Assembly (NCBI RefSeq): GCF_012273895.1 | Contig: NW_024045133.1 | Location: 1,984,001-2,048,000, forward strand | Length of the DNA stretch: 64,000 bases | Direction of reading: 5' to 3' | Source: Zerene cesonia | Lineage: Eukaryota > Arthropoda > Insecta > Lepidoptera > Pieridae | The notes under the pieces: generated by a model | The model's input: the letters and a program-made list of their open reading frames with translations, nothing else | What the model was told of the DNA's origin: nothing | Database searches by the model: none | Shown: piece after piece, positions 62,201 through 64,000 of the stretch | Position numbering within the stretch: the first letter of the stretch is position 1 | Layout of the letters: every line of letters begins with the position of its first letter | Made by a program: the position numbers and the translations under genes

Positions 62201-62674
62201 AGGGACAGATGCGGGAATGGATTTTGCTTTACCTAACCTATAAGAGGCTCTATCACAGTTATTATCACTAAAAAAATTATATTAGACTAGCTGCGCCCCG
62301 CGGTTTCGTCCGCGTAAGTCCGTAACCCGTAGGAATATCGGGATAAAAAGTTGCCTATATGTTATTTCAGTTGTCCAGCTGTCTACGTACCAAATTTCAT
62401 TGCAACCGGTTCAGGAGTTCTTGCGTGAAAAAGCAATAAACACACACACATCTTACAAACTTTCGCATTTATAATATTAGTAGGATAGTAGGATTTATAT
62501 TTATTGTCTTACAATGCTGTTTAAGAGCAAGTGAGACAATTTAATAGATTCTATCATTAAAGTATTTTTTTTTGTTTATTTTTTTTTTTTAATCTATTTC
62601 AGATACGCGAGTGGCAACACTGGGGTTCGGGTTGCTATAAGTATAAATGTGACAACGGTCGATTACATATTGTT
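24877..62674 (+). CDS. LMLN: Leishmanolysin-like peptidase (invadolysin), 15 exons, partial at both ends
   Basis: Metzincin-type zinc metallopeptidase of family M8, secreted or membrane-associated; invadolysin acts in cell division, migration and lipid droplets in insects. Exons: 24877-24977, 25738-25768, 26967-27049, 45536-45647, 49411-49531, 50073-50199, 50690-50827, 52430-52495, 53380-53503, 54943-55044, 55896-56077, 58438-58570, 59878-60037, 61562-61656, 62603-62674. Every junction is AG/GT with matching phase; the sum is 1647 nt, 549 codons without a stop. Zinc site HEMLH is at residues 221-225 of this partial protein (50775-50789), the third His in LTHW at residue 328 (55021), and the Met-turn MMEDTGWY near residue 356. 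Many conserved Cys are present (CPTRQ, HCIDAC, CYVCNNTG, ADYCPYLQEF, WGSGCYKYKC). The signal peptide exon lies upstream or in a gap; the C-terminal Cys-rich end lies beyond 64000. The 26967-27049 to 45536 intron (18.5 kb) holds the LITAF-like gene. Confidence 0.95.
25318..25622 (+). mobile_element. Element T copy in an LMLN intron
   Basis: Ends about 115 bp before the 31-nt exon. Confidence 0.78.
25738..25768 (+). CDS. LMLN: LMLN 31-nt exon
   Basis: A very short exon between attacag and gtgagt. It completes the split Arg codon and encodes LEQEKFEMIN, ending in phase 0. Confidence 0.88.
26130..26274 (-). mobile_element. H1 copy, shortened
   Basis: Deletion of the (CA)n and part of the far end in an LMLN intron. 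Confidence 0.78.
26392..26591 (+). mobile_element. H1 copy, full length
   Basis: In the LMLN intron before 26967. Confidence 0.84.
26967..27049 (+). CDS. LMLN: LMLN exon
   Basis: 83 nt between ttgcag and gtgagt. It encodes NTILPDAVKFWEQALKVRKT and then GGPIKLN, with a split Arg codon. 'ILPDAVKFWEQALKV' is the conserved propeptide helix of LMLN proteins. Confidence 0.95.
27050..28140. other. LMLN intron, no exon seen
   Basis: Holds a SINE A, a C-run (28022-28038) and otherwise AT-rich sequence. Confidence 0.5.
27467..27660 (-). mobile_element. SINE family A copy in an LMLN intron
   Basis: The reverse strand has the full body and head; B-box at about 27600-27612. Confidence 0.85.
28142..28308 (-). 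mobile_element. H1 copy, hairpin end missing
   Basis: Starts at gtccgtaggaatatcggg. Confidence 0.77.
28900..28936 (+). repeat. (ACACG)n short tandem repeat
   Basis: Five to six pentamer units in the LITAF-like 3' UTR region. Confidence 0.85.
28940..28962 (-). promoter_or_regulatory. Perfect stem-loop in the LITAF-like 3' UTR
   Basis: An eight-base perfect stem (atcgtacc / ggtacgat) with a seven-base loop, 14 nt after the stop codon in transcript order. It is followed by CGTGT tandem units (28903-28936). It could be an mRNA element or simple-repeat drift. Confidence 0.35.
28977..29127 (-). CDS. LITAF domain, C-terminal half and stop (exon 6)
   Basis: The acceptor gtttttcag is followed by one base completing Phe, then CFIFVFCIYCMDWSKYKNHY, CPNCNKLIGYEIPF and a tail ending KTPTQPT with TAG at 28979-28977. 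HYCPNC is the second zinc knuckle. The plus-strand reading frame over this segment is its shadow. Just after the stop come a perfect stem-loop and a CGTGT repeat. Confidence 0.85.
28977..38340 (-). CDS. LITAF-domain membrane protein, six exons, one on a probably inverted contig
   Basis: LITAF-family proteins sit on late endosome/lysosome membranes, bind zinc through CxxC and HxCPxC, and recruit WW-domain ubiquitin ligases through PPxY. Exons in order: 38340-38176 (ATG at 38334), 37055-36945, 35779-35650, 33617-33453, [32074-32212 read on the plus strand], 29127-28977 (TAG). Lengths from the ATG are 159+111+130+165+139+151 = 855 nt, 284 aa, and all phases match. Seen in order: an acidic N-terminus with a seven-residue SLPEG-type repeat, a PPPAY motif, ICPFC, a hydrophobic stretch, then KNHYCPNCNKLIGYE and a 24-residue tail. 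The gene is nested antisense in the LMLN intron. The exact LITAF paralogue is not assigned. Confidence 0.85.
29346..29572 (-). mobile_element. H1 copy
   Basis: A short insertion splits the hairpin; it lies in the last LITAF-like intron. Confidence 0.8.
29683..29760 (+). mobile_element. Element T 3' fragment
   Basis: Only the cgtgtggtacttccccgg...gactccc end; joined to an H6 piece. Confidence 0.75.
29929..30928. other. Scaffold gap, 1000 N
   Basis: Left boundary of the 1.29-kb contig that carries the LITAF exon. Confidence 0.99.
31190..31367. mobile_element. Long-inverted-repeat MITE P, full copy
   Basis: Arms of about 80-100 bp: ttagaaattaaaaactttttaacgg...cgacgtttcgaacac and its inverse. 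A common flank (tttgattttacgcgagtatt) occurs beside most copies, so the true element is longer. Reference copy for MITE P. Confidence 0.85.
31615..31820 (+). mobile_element. H1 copy on the small contig
   Basis: Nearly full length; terminal CTAG altered. Confidence 0.8.
31885..32035 (-). mobile_element. LINE-like tail ('cttcaaa...gattcaccca' type)
   Basis: Recurs at 35455-35545 (-), 40865-40965 (-), 43770-43880 (-), 55560-55625 (-), and on the plus strand at 34950-35010 and 25245-25310. Here it lies just before the LITAF exon. Confidence 0.6.
32074..32212 (+). CDS. LITAF domain, N-terminal half (exon 5 of the antisense gene, on a flipped contig)
   Basis: The plus strand reads: acceptor tattacag, 139 nt, donor gtgagt at the very edge of the contig. 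The frame that starts with two leftover bases gives YQLPQTPGDRDRKLIICPFC, then RVRVYTLVVRESGAITHAVA and VIFFF. This is the CxxC knuckle and the start of the membrane-embedded segment. The incoming phase (2 nt) and outgoing phase (2 nt) match exon 4 and exon 6, which are on the minus strand. No LITAF partner exon was found on the plus strand. Confidence 0.82.
32221..33220. other. Scaffold gap, 1000 N
   Basis: Right boundary of the same small contig; it begins two bases after a splice donor (gtgagt). Confidence 0.99.
33221..33440 (-). mobile_element. Element T copy cut by the scaffold gap
   Basis: Adjacent to LITAF-like exon 4; the break at the gap suggests the repeat stopped the assembly. Confidence 0.78.
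33453..33617 (-). CDS. LITAF-like exon 4 with PPxY motif
   Basis: 165 nt between attgcag and gtaatc, phase 1 to 1. It encodes YASLPRIYPAQTPPDDGF, then ETPEPPPAYTEID. PPPAY fits the PPxY ligand for WW-domain ligases found ahead of the LITAF domain. It sits just right of the 32221-33220 gap. Confidence 0.82.
33838..33983 (+). mobile_element. Helitron-like family H7
   Basis: gatgtaatgacgtaggcata ... gggcaacagctag. Related: 14090-14230 (-), 26000-26115 (+), 48650-48790 (+), 55455-55555 (+). Confidence 0.68.
33984..34161 (+). mobile_element. H1 copy, rearranged
   Basis: Directly follows the CTAG of an H7 element at 33983. The segment tttgttgctctttcacgc is duplicated and most of the 3' half is lost. 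Confidence 0.78.
34603..34800 (-). mobile_element. H1 copy, full length
   Basis: Starts where an H4 copy ends. Confidence 0.83.
35142..35329 (+). mobile_element. H1 copy
   Basis: Lacks the hairpin bases next to gcgcagctag. Confidence 0.8.
35650..35779 (-). CDS. LITAF-like exon 3
   Basis: 130 nt between gtttcag and gtgagt, phase 0 to 1. It encodes DTIFYDPFEDRRIDVAKEGP, then QRPNQLSLTNHYQPAVHGS. No recognised domain; probably disordered N-terminal cytosolic region. Confidence 0.8.
35835..35874 (+). repeat. (CA)n microsatellite
   Basis: Pure CA run between LITAF-like exons 2 and 3. Confidence 0.9.
36323..36890 (+). mobile_element. H1 tandem array of three copies
   Basis: Copies at 36323-36525, 36526-36716 and 36717-36890 follow one another as ...cagctag|tattatatat..., i.e. 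each CTAG is followed at once by the next copy lacking its first bases. All three share a cgacagcac or related variant end. They lie in the intron between LITAF-like exons 2 and 3. Confidence 0.85.
36945..37055 (-). CDS. LITAF-like exon 2, 111-nt phase-0 cassette
   Basis: Between tttatttacag and gtgagt, exactly 37 open codons, encoding LANSSLNTRSRPFVLSAECS then GQNDGRTTGQHNPSFVE. Both flanking exons are also phase 0 at this point, so it could be constitutive or skipped. It is ordinary in composition and not part of a repeat. Confidence 0.72.
37590..37785 (+). mobile_element. H1 copy
   Basis: Terminal hairpin partly lost. Confidence 0.8.
38044..38148 (-). mobile_element. Element T fragment
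   Basis: Follows a LINE tail (37965-38040). Confidence 0.72.
38176..38340 (-). CDS. LITAF-like exon 1 (coding), start codon at 38334
   Basis: The acceptor ttttttccag precedes TTAAAA-ATG, so a 5' UTR exon lies further upstream. 53 codons end in phase 0 before gtgagt. The exon starts MASQESESPGPYVIP and contains three tandem 21-bp units (38221-38292) encoding LPERGES, LPEGRDS, LPEGSES. Confidence 0.8.
38221..38292 (-). repeat. Coding 21-bp tandem repeat in LITAF-like exon 1
   Basis: Three full units plus a partial; each encodes seven residues of the LPEGxxS type. Confidence 0.85.
38389..38600. mobile_element. Family C fold-back copy (two tRNA-like halves head to head)
   Basis: The left half (38389-38495) is reverse and the right half (38496-38600) is forward; both carry the B-box-like gattcgaa / ggttcgga core and the aaattttttctattctttc tail. 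It lies 55 bp upstream of the first coding LITAF-like exon. Confidence 0.82.
38704..38897 (-). mobile_element. H1 copy
   Basis: Upstream flank of the LITAF-like gene. Confidence 0.8.
39120..39425 (+). mobile_element. Family C copies
   Basis: A tail-only piece near 39120-39175 and a full tRNA-like unit at 39258-39425, with a short inserted duplication near the B-box. Confidence 0.78.
39655..39905 (+). mobile_element. Element T copy, 5' end missing
   Basis: Begins at gaccttacgcttctac. Confidence 0.75.
40337..40706. mobile_element. MITE P copy split by an H1 element
   Basis: Left piece 40337-40380, H1, right piece about 40590-40706. Confidence 0.82.
40382..40582 (-). mobile_element. H1 copy inserted into MITE P
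   Basis: Full-length element interrupting a MITE P copy (40337-40706), whose parts resume on either side. Confidence 0.84.
40707..41442. other. LMLN intron, no exon seen
   Basis: A GC-rich, GTGTGCG-rich patch near 41085-41150. The stretch 41290-41350 is an inverted match to 16545-16620, so it is a dispersed repeat. Confidence 0.5.
41443..41975 (+). mobile_element. H1 tandem array of three copies
   Basis: Units begin near 41443, 41640 and 41831; the second and third share the variant gcgaaaaattgtaaggatatg, so one was probably copied from the other. The last is truncated at ccgatatt. Confidence 0.85.
41976..42454. other. Unclassified repeat in the LMLN intron
   Basis: taactccgtgggttctcaac and following text recur at 57370-57430, with the same order of blocks. 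No coding. Confidence 0.5.
42455..42690 (+). mobile_element. (GAAA)n-associated repeat, diverged
   Basis: gaaagaaagaaagaaaaatg head; ends agcgctgtttttcaatgtcc, comparable to the end of the 7027 copy. Confidence 0.6.
43143..43182 (+). repeat. (ATCC)n microsatellite
   Basis: Tetranucleotide run between H8 and H1. Confidence 0.85.
43208..43404 (-). mobile_element. H1 copy, full length
   Basis: Preceded by an (ATCC)n run (43143-43180) and an H8 fragment. Confidence 0.82.
43410..44519. other. LMLN intron, no exon seen
   Basis: AT-rich with a LINE-like tail (43770-43880) and weak repeat traces. Confidence 0.45.
44520..44767 (+). mobile_element. Helitron-like family H5
   Basis: Reads acactaatatgataaatgtg ... 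gagccgggacgagcgtctag. Others: 14510-14955 (+, interrupted by about 240 bp of A-rich sequence), 23665-23855 (-), 54302-54505 (-). Confidence 0.75.
44835..45427. mobile_element. H1 remnants around a family T element
   Basis: An H1 hairpin end on the minus strand (44835-44905) and an H1 piece on the plus strand (45285-45427) flank the T copy at 44945-45278. Confidence 0.75.
44945..45278 (-). mobile_element. Element T copy among H1 remnants
   Basis: Full length. Confidence 0.8.
45536..45647 (+). CDS. LMLN: LMLN exon, Cys-rich propeptide segment
   Basis: 112 nt between tacag and gtaagt. It begins with the last base of the split Arg codon, reads KCPTRQVFIRGGKSHCIDAC and then SPETMCGEVRVPEEHLN, and ends in phase 0. 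The donor is followed within about 25 bp by a SINE. Confidence 0.95.
45670..46105 (+). mobile_element. SINE family B copy split by a half MITE
   Basis: Diverged head at 45670-45755, then 100 bp of MITE P right arm (45756-45858), then the SINE body and (GAT)n tail to 46105. Confidence 0.8.
45756..45858. mobile_element. Half MITE P (right arm only) inside SINE B
   Basis: From gtgaccacgctcgctg to ttaatttctaagta, with SINE B sequence on both sides. Confidence 0.8.
46168..46173 (-). terminator. Polyadenylation signal of the nested secreted-protein gene
   Basis: AATAAA on the minus strand about 35 bases after the stop codon at 46208. Confidence 0.5.
46208..48143 (-). CDS. Secreted charged protein of unknown function, two coding exons, nested in LMLN
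   Basis: Exon 48143-48111 (acceptor ttttctctcag, ATG at 48141, donor gtaatt, phase 1) joins exon 46911-46208 (acceptor acatttcag, phase 1). The coding length is 735 nt, 244 aa. The N-terminus MYILNWLHVIGSHLLILAH, then ITNSLVLLTANV, reads as a signal peptide or signal anchor. After it comes a helical, acidic/basic segment (IKRIAQKFISESLADKLTDL) and a long hydrophilic K/R/D/E/N-rich tail ending SGSSVDNKD without Cys. AATAAA on this strand (46173-46168) follows the stop by about 35 nt. A 5' UTR exon must lie upstream. It sits antisense in the 45647-49411 LMLN intron. I do not recognise the family. Confidence 0.7.
46920..47692. other. Intron of the nested secreted-protein gene, no exon seen
   Basis: Non-repetitive AT-rich sequence. 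A minus-strand frame at 47341-47132 was considered and rejected. Confidence 0.5.
47693..47990 (+). mobile_element. SINE family B copy
   Basis: Full length, GAT repeats at the 3' end. Confidence 0.87.
48480..48588. mobile_element. Half MITE P (left arm only)
   Basis: Stops at gcgtggtcacgag. Confidence 0.8.
48805..49395 (+). mobile_element. (GAAA)n-associated repeat, split by SINE B
   Basis: Starts with gaaagaacgaatgtttattta, passes cttatgactaatcagcgtgg, and resumes after the SINE with cgcgtaatgcgcagcgctg. The same unit is uninterrupted at 7027-7200. Confidence 0.8.
49030..49346 (-). mobile_element. SINE family B copy, inserted in another repeat
   Basis: The reverse copy begins with (atc)n and ends at gagccaccactgcc. 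It interrupts a (GAAA)n-associated element (48805-49395), whose two parts can be joined across it. Confidence 0.87.
49411..49531 (+). CDS. LMLN: LMLN exon
   Basis: 121 nt between gttccag and gtgagt, phase 0 to 1. It encodes PCYVCNNTGHDCRLLRQMQP followed by an acidic segment. A dispersed repeat ends only about 15 bp before the exon. Confidence 0.94.
49570..49769 (+). mobile_element. H1 copy, full length
   Basis: 40 bp after an LMLN donor. Confidence 0.84.
50073..50199 (+). CDS. LMLN: LMLN exon
   Basis: 127 nt between gctttcag and gtaact, phase 1 to 2. It encodes VEDTDFVLYVSALETERC, then RRGLTVAYASHCQQEAALD. 'DFVLYVSA...C...AYASHCQ' is the conserved start of the catalytic domain. Confidence 0.96.
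50690..50827 (+). CDS. LMLN: LMLN exon with HExxH zinc site
   Basis: 138 nt between gttccag and gtgatc. It encodes PVAGHANFCPGEL, then the active-site helix TVKHEMLHALGFS (50775-50789 is HEMLH). Glu of the motif is the expected general base. Third codon positions are strongly G/C, unlike the first exons of the same gene. Confidence 0.98.
50862..51027 (-). mobile_element. Element T copy, partial
   Basis: About 35 bp after the donor of the HExxH exon. Confidence 0.72.
51031..51228 (-). mobile_element. H1 copy
   Basis: The terminal CTAG is replaced where it joins a T fragment. Confidence 0.8.
51240..52044. other. LMLN intron, no exon seen
   Basis: AT-rich; no clear repeat family, no convincing splice-bounded frame. 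Confidence 0.5.
52430..52495 (+). CDS. LMLN: LMLN exon
   Basis: 66 nt between ttttccag and gtaagt. It encodes DDNGEPLTERRTDTGNPPLDE with split codons at both ends (Arg at the start, Glu at the end). Confidence 0.92.
52515..52835 (-). mobile_element. Element T copy
   Basis: Starts 20 bp after an LMLN donor. Confidence 0.8.
53163..53362. mobile_element. Family C fold-back copy next to an LMLN acceptor
   Basis: Both arms keep the tail (tttatagcattgaaatgc and its partner). The right arm ends about 17 bp before the exon at 53380, so the element supplies part of the upstream pyrimidine-rich tract. Confidence 0.82.
53380..53503 (+). CDS. LMLN: LMLN exon
   Basis: 124 nt between tttaatag and gtgagt, ending in phase 0. 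It encodes LQIHKWSDRVVKNITRKKW and then MIRGGYMERNFHMIVTPRVV. It contains an N-x-T sequon. A tRNA-like fold-back repeat ends 17 bp upstream. Confidence 0.94.
53673..53868 (+). mobile_element. H1 copy
   Basis: Abuts an H3 fragment on its left. Confidence 0.82.
54643..54845 (-). mobile_element. SINE family A copy, 100 bp before an LMLN exon
   Basis: Reverse-strand copy with intact boxes; it lies in the intron before 54943. Confidence 0.85.
54943..55044 (+). CDS. LMLN: LMLN exon with third zinc-binding His
   Basis: 102 nt, phase 0 to 0, between catcag and a weak gtatat donor. It encodes VREHFNCSTLEGAELEDQGG, then DGTALTHWEKRVFE. The His of LTHW (55021-55023) is the third zinc ligand, well separated from HExxH as is usual in M8 enzymes. 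Confidence 0.95.
55211..55397 (+). mobile_element. H1 copy, 5' end missing
   Basis: CTAG end intact. Confidence 0.8.
55727..55884 (-). CDS. Candidate terminal exon of an unidentified antisense gene
   Basis: Minus-strand acceptor ctggttttcag is followed by an open frame ending TAA: EVEEPHHHDYLYLMNKKLSF, then GLKVMTDGLSKKAEETEVAN and KVLPDHEVESAK. The composition looks coding, and the acceptor is better than the LMLN acceptor on the opposite strand about ten bases away. The family is unknown, no clear AATAAA follows, and the start of the gene is not found. It could instead be chance. Confidence 0.42.
55896..56077 (+). CDS. LMLN: LMLN exon with Met-turn
   Basis: 182 nt, phase 0 to 2. It encodes NEAMTGTHTQNSVFSRITFA, then MMEDTGWY (Met-turn), YAHAAPLDWGRRLGCGF and SCKQWLNTQ. 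It is strikingly GC-rich at third positions. The acceptor (ctgaaaaccag) has no pyrimidine tract, which is unusual; homology and phase nevertheless fix this start. A CA/GC-rich microsatellite block follows the donor directly. Confidence 0.94.
56090..56520 (+). repeat. CA/GC-rich microsatellite block
   Basis: (CA)n tracts mixed with cgcgca units, with a local duplication (ctcgtacacacgttcgtaaac at about 56150 and a near copy at 56230). It starts 12 bp after the LMLN donor at 56078. Confidence 0.9.
56536..56573 (-). CDS. Possible preceding exon of the antisense gene
   Basis: Minus strand: acceptor gtttatag, 38 nt, donor gtaagc. The phase that fits the 55884 acceptor reads KCQNPVYHHHHQA into EVEEPHHHDY. 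The fit rests on splice motifs and His-rich continuity only, so it is weak. Confidence 0.22.
56677..56694 (+). CDS. LMLN: Candidate LMLN microexon, 18 nt
   Basis: Between a good acceptor (tttttattcatttacatgcag) and a consensus donor (gtaagtaat) lie 18 nt that enter at phase 2 and leave at phase 2, so the frame is kept with or without it. It would add SVENATE between LNTQ and RKNP, including an N-A-T glycosylation sequon. It lies inside the 2.36-kb LMLN intron. No transcript evidence is available, and it may be chance. Confidence 0.4.
   Translation, partial: RRECY
57229..57252 (+). CDS. LMLN: Candidate LMLN microexon, 24 nt
   Basis: 24 nt between ttacttacaag and gtaagtgt, in the same intron as the 18-nt candidate and with the same phase pattern. 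It would add SDMNGTEIT, which has an N-G-T sequon. Its acceptor is weaker. It can be included alone, with the first, or skipped without breaking the frame. Confidence 0.33.
58108..58309 (-). mobile_element. H1 copy, full length
   Basis: About 130 bp before an LMLN exon. Confidence 0.83.
58338..58400 (+). mobile_element. SINE family B 3' fragment
   Basis: Only the cccagcagtgggaat...gctgatgatgatgatg end remains; it lies about 40 bp before an LMLN exon. Confidence 0.8.
58438..58570 (+). CDS. LMLN: LMLN exon
   Basis: 133 nt between tgaaacag and gtttgt. It encodes RKNPAPFCERIKGEPLRTEC, then SPRRNAVVLCNLVRHDNIL. The Cys spacing matches the post-catalytic region of LMLN proteins. Confidence 0.95.
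58571..58960. other. LMLN intron, low complexity
   Basis: T-rich sequence up to the MITE P flank. Confidence 0.5.
58964..59150. mobile_element. MITE P copy with a filler centre
   Basis: Centre holds gtctcagggaggttgaggg, not seen in other copies. Confidence 0.8.
59240..59438 (-). mobile_element. H1 copy, full length
   Basis: Followed by a second copy lacking its hairpin end (59500-59683). Confidence 0.83.
59500..59683 (-). mobile_element. H1 copy, hairpin end missing
   Basis: Same orientation as 59240-59438. Confidence 0.8.
59878..60037 (+). CDS. LMLN: LMLN exon
   Basis: 160 nt after a long T tract and cataag, leaving before gtgagt in phase 1. It encodes HFDTLPNVPAGEEAHYGGSV, then SLADYCPYLQEFTWKHKTV and LLRGSRCSYEENTP. 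G/C-ending codons dominate. Confidence 0.95.
60256..61255. other. Scaffold gap, 1000 N
   Basis: Falls inside an LMLN intron. The exons on both sides agree in strand and phase, so the join is credible. Confidence 0.99.
61562..61656 (+). CDS. LMLN: LMLN exon
   Basis: 95 nt between attacag and gtatgc. It completes a split Lys codon and encodes TDVNFALENYGPHSKCFDHS, then ERVWEQKSCRQ. It lies about 300 bp past the 60256-61255 gap, which falls in the preceding intron. Confidence 0.94.
61692..62003 (+). mobile_element. SINE family B copy, 35 bp after an LMLN donor
   Basis: Full length with GAT tail; a 3' fragment of a Helitron-like element (62028-62106) follows. Confidence 0.87.
62287..62484 (-). 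mobile_element. H1 copy, full length
   Basis: In the LMLN intron before 62603. Confidence 0.83.
62603..62674 (+). CDS. LMLN: LMLN exon (last visible)
   Basis: 72 nt, phase 0 to 0, between tatttcag and gtaagt. It encodes IREWQHWGSGCYKYKCDNGR and then LHIV. At least one further exon with the final Cys cluster and C-terminus is expected past 64000. Confidence 0.94.
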
Positions 62675-62697
62675 GTAAGTATATCTTTTACATAAAT

Positions 62698-62892
62698 AGT
62701 CCCGTGTCCCCCAGTGGGGTATGGGGCAGATGATATACATCTGTTTCACTGATCGATTTTCTTTATGGACAAGTAGGTCTTCTGTGTCCTGTCAGACCGA
62801 GACATTTCTTTTGTGTTTCCCCACCAGGAATCGAACCCGGGACCCATCAGTTCTACGCTCACGCGTTAACCACAGAACCAAGAAGGCGGACT
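62698..62892 (-). mobile_element. SINE family A copy just after the last visible LMLN exon
   Basis: Reverse-strand copy starting about 24 bp past the donor at 62675. Confidence 0.85.
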
Positions 62893-63349
62893 TTTACATA
62901 CAAATCTATACTAATACTAGCTGCACCCGGCAAACGCTGTTCTGCCTTACTCTTATCGTTTAGTGGTATGAAAAATAGATGTTAGCCGATTCTCAGACCT
63001 ACCCAATGTGCTTACCAAATTTCAGAGGAATCGGTCAAGCCGTTTCGGAGGAGTATAGAGACTAACATTGTGACACGAGAATTTTATATATAAGATTATA
63101 AAGCCGAAGAGTTTGTTTGTTTGTTTGAAAGCACTGATTTCAGAAACTACTGGTCTGATTTGAAAAATTCCTTCAGTGTTAGATAGCCCATTTATTGAGG
63201 AAGGCTATATGCTATATATGTATCACGGGTGAAGCCGGGACGGACCGCTAGTTAATGTTTATAGATAATATTTTGCTTGTAAAAAATAAATAAATAAATT
63301 TTATCAGTTATATTGGCGAATTATGCATTATTAAAAATATATTTCATGC

Positions 63350-63525
63350 TAGCTATAAACCGCGGCGTCTCTCGCGTGGTACTCCAGAAAAAAGAGACTA
63401 TGTTCTAATCCAGACTATAATCTATCTCTGTACCAAATTGCATACAGATACGATTAGCTGTTTTTACGTGAAAGATTAACAAACATCCATACTTACGTCC
63501 TTGGGGTTTATGATATAGTAGGATC
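63350..63525 (-). mobile_element. Helitron-like family H8
   Basis: ctagctataaaccgcggcgtctctcgcgtgg ... tatagtagga. Related sequence at 43010-43200. Confidence 0.6.
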
Positions 63526-63805
63526 TATTTTATATAATACTACCTATGTTCTGCGGTTTCATCCATGTTATGTTATATAGACATTAACGTAATGTTGTAT
63601 GTTTATTATTGTATCCCTAATTTTCCAATGAAAACCTTATAAGTTCTTCCTGAGATTAGCGCGTTCAAATAATATAAACTCTGCAGCATTTTTTGGTAAA
63701 GAGATCAAACAGTCAAAAATATATAAAGTTTTAGTTTTACTTTATCTCATACTAGCTTTGGTTCGCGCGCGTTAAATTCAGAGTAGTTTAATAGATGTTG
63801 CTACA

Positions 63806-63997
63806 CTAGCTGCGCCCCGCGGTTTCACCCGCGTGAGTCCGTATCCCGTAGGAATATCGGGTTGCCTATATGTTATTCCAGTTGTCCAGCTGTCTTCGTA
63901 CCAAATTTCATTGCAATCGGTGCAGTAGTTTTTGCGTGAAAGTCCAACACACACGCACATCCTTACAAACTTTCGCATTTATAATATTAGTAGGATT
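63806..63997 (-). mobile_element. H1 copy at the window end
   Basis: Shares the unusual 'gtgcagtagttt...gaaagtccaacacacacgc' variant with the 59240 copy. Confidence 0.82.
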
Positions 63998-64000
63998 AGG

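Overview
The window looks like lepidopteran (moth or butterfly) nuclear DNA. Genes are sparse and intron-rich. Introns and intergenic space are packed with short non-autonomous repeats of the kinds seen in Lepidoptera: Helitron-like elements with a TC start and a hairpin-CTAG end, tRNA-derived SINEs ending in GAT repeats, long-inverted-repeat MITEs and LINE 3' tails. The species cannot be named from the sequence. Four runs of exactly 1000 N (21028-22027, 29929-30928, 32221-33220, 60256-61255) are fixed-size scaffold gaps, so order and orientation across them are assembly decisions.

Layout. Positions 1-24876 are almost entirely repeats. The one credible gene there is a single-exon minus-strand orphan reading frame (12771-13520, 249 aa). 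From 24877 to 62674 the plus strand carries 15 exons of leishmanolysin-like peptidase (invadolysin, LMLN, family M8). All splice phases agree and give 549 residues. The HEMLH zinc motif, the distant third histidine and the Met-turn are present. The first coding exon(s) and the 3' exons are not in view.

Other genes lie inside LMLN introns on the opposite strand. (1) A LITAF-domain membrane protein gene sits in the 18.5-kb LMLN intron: five exons are on the minus strand (38340 down to 28977), but the exon with the first CxxC half of the domain lies on the PLUS strand of a 1.29-kb contig (30929-32220) bounded by gaps on both sides. Phases and domain fit perfectly if that contig is flipped, giving 284 aa. 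(2) A two-coding-exon gene for a secreted, highly charged protein of unknown function (244 aa) lies at 48141-46208. (3) A less certain terminal exon (55884-55727) uses a 3' splice site about ten bases from an LMLN acceptor on the other strand.

The most interesting points are the probable contig inversion that hides the LITAF gene, two candidate phase-preserving LMLN microexons (18 and 24 nt), each adding an N-glycosylation sequon, the nested antisense gene set, an 863-bp near-perfect fold-back element, fold-back tRNA-like retroelements with a clear target-site duplication, and several nested-insertion histories. No CRISPR array, operon, bacterial feature or genuine tRNA/rRNA gene was seen.
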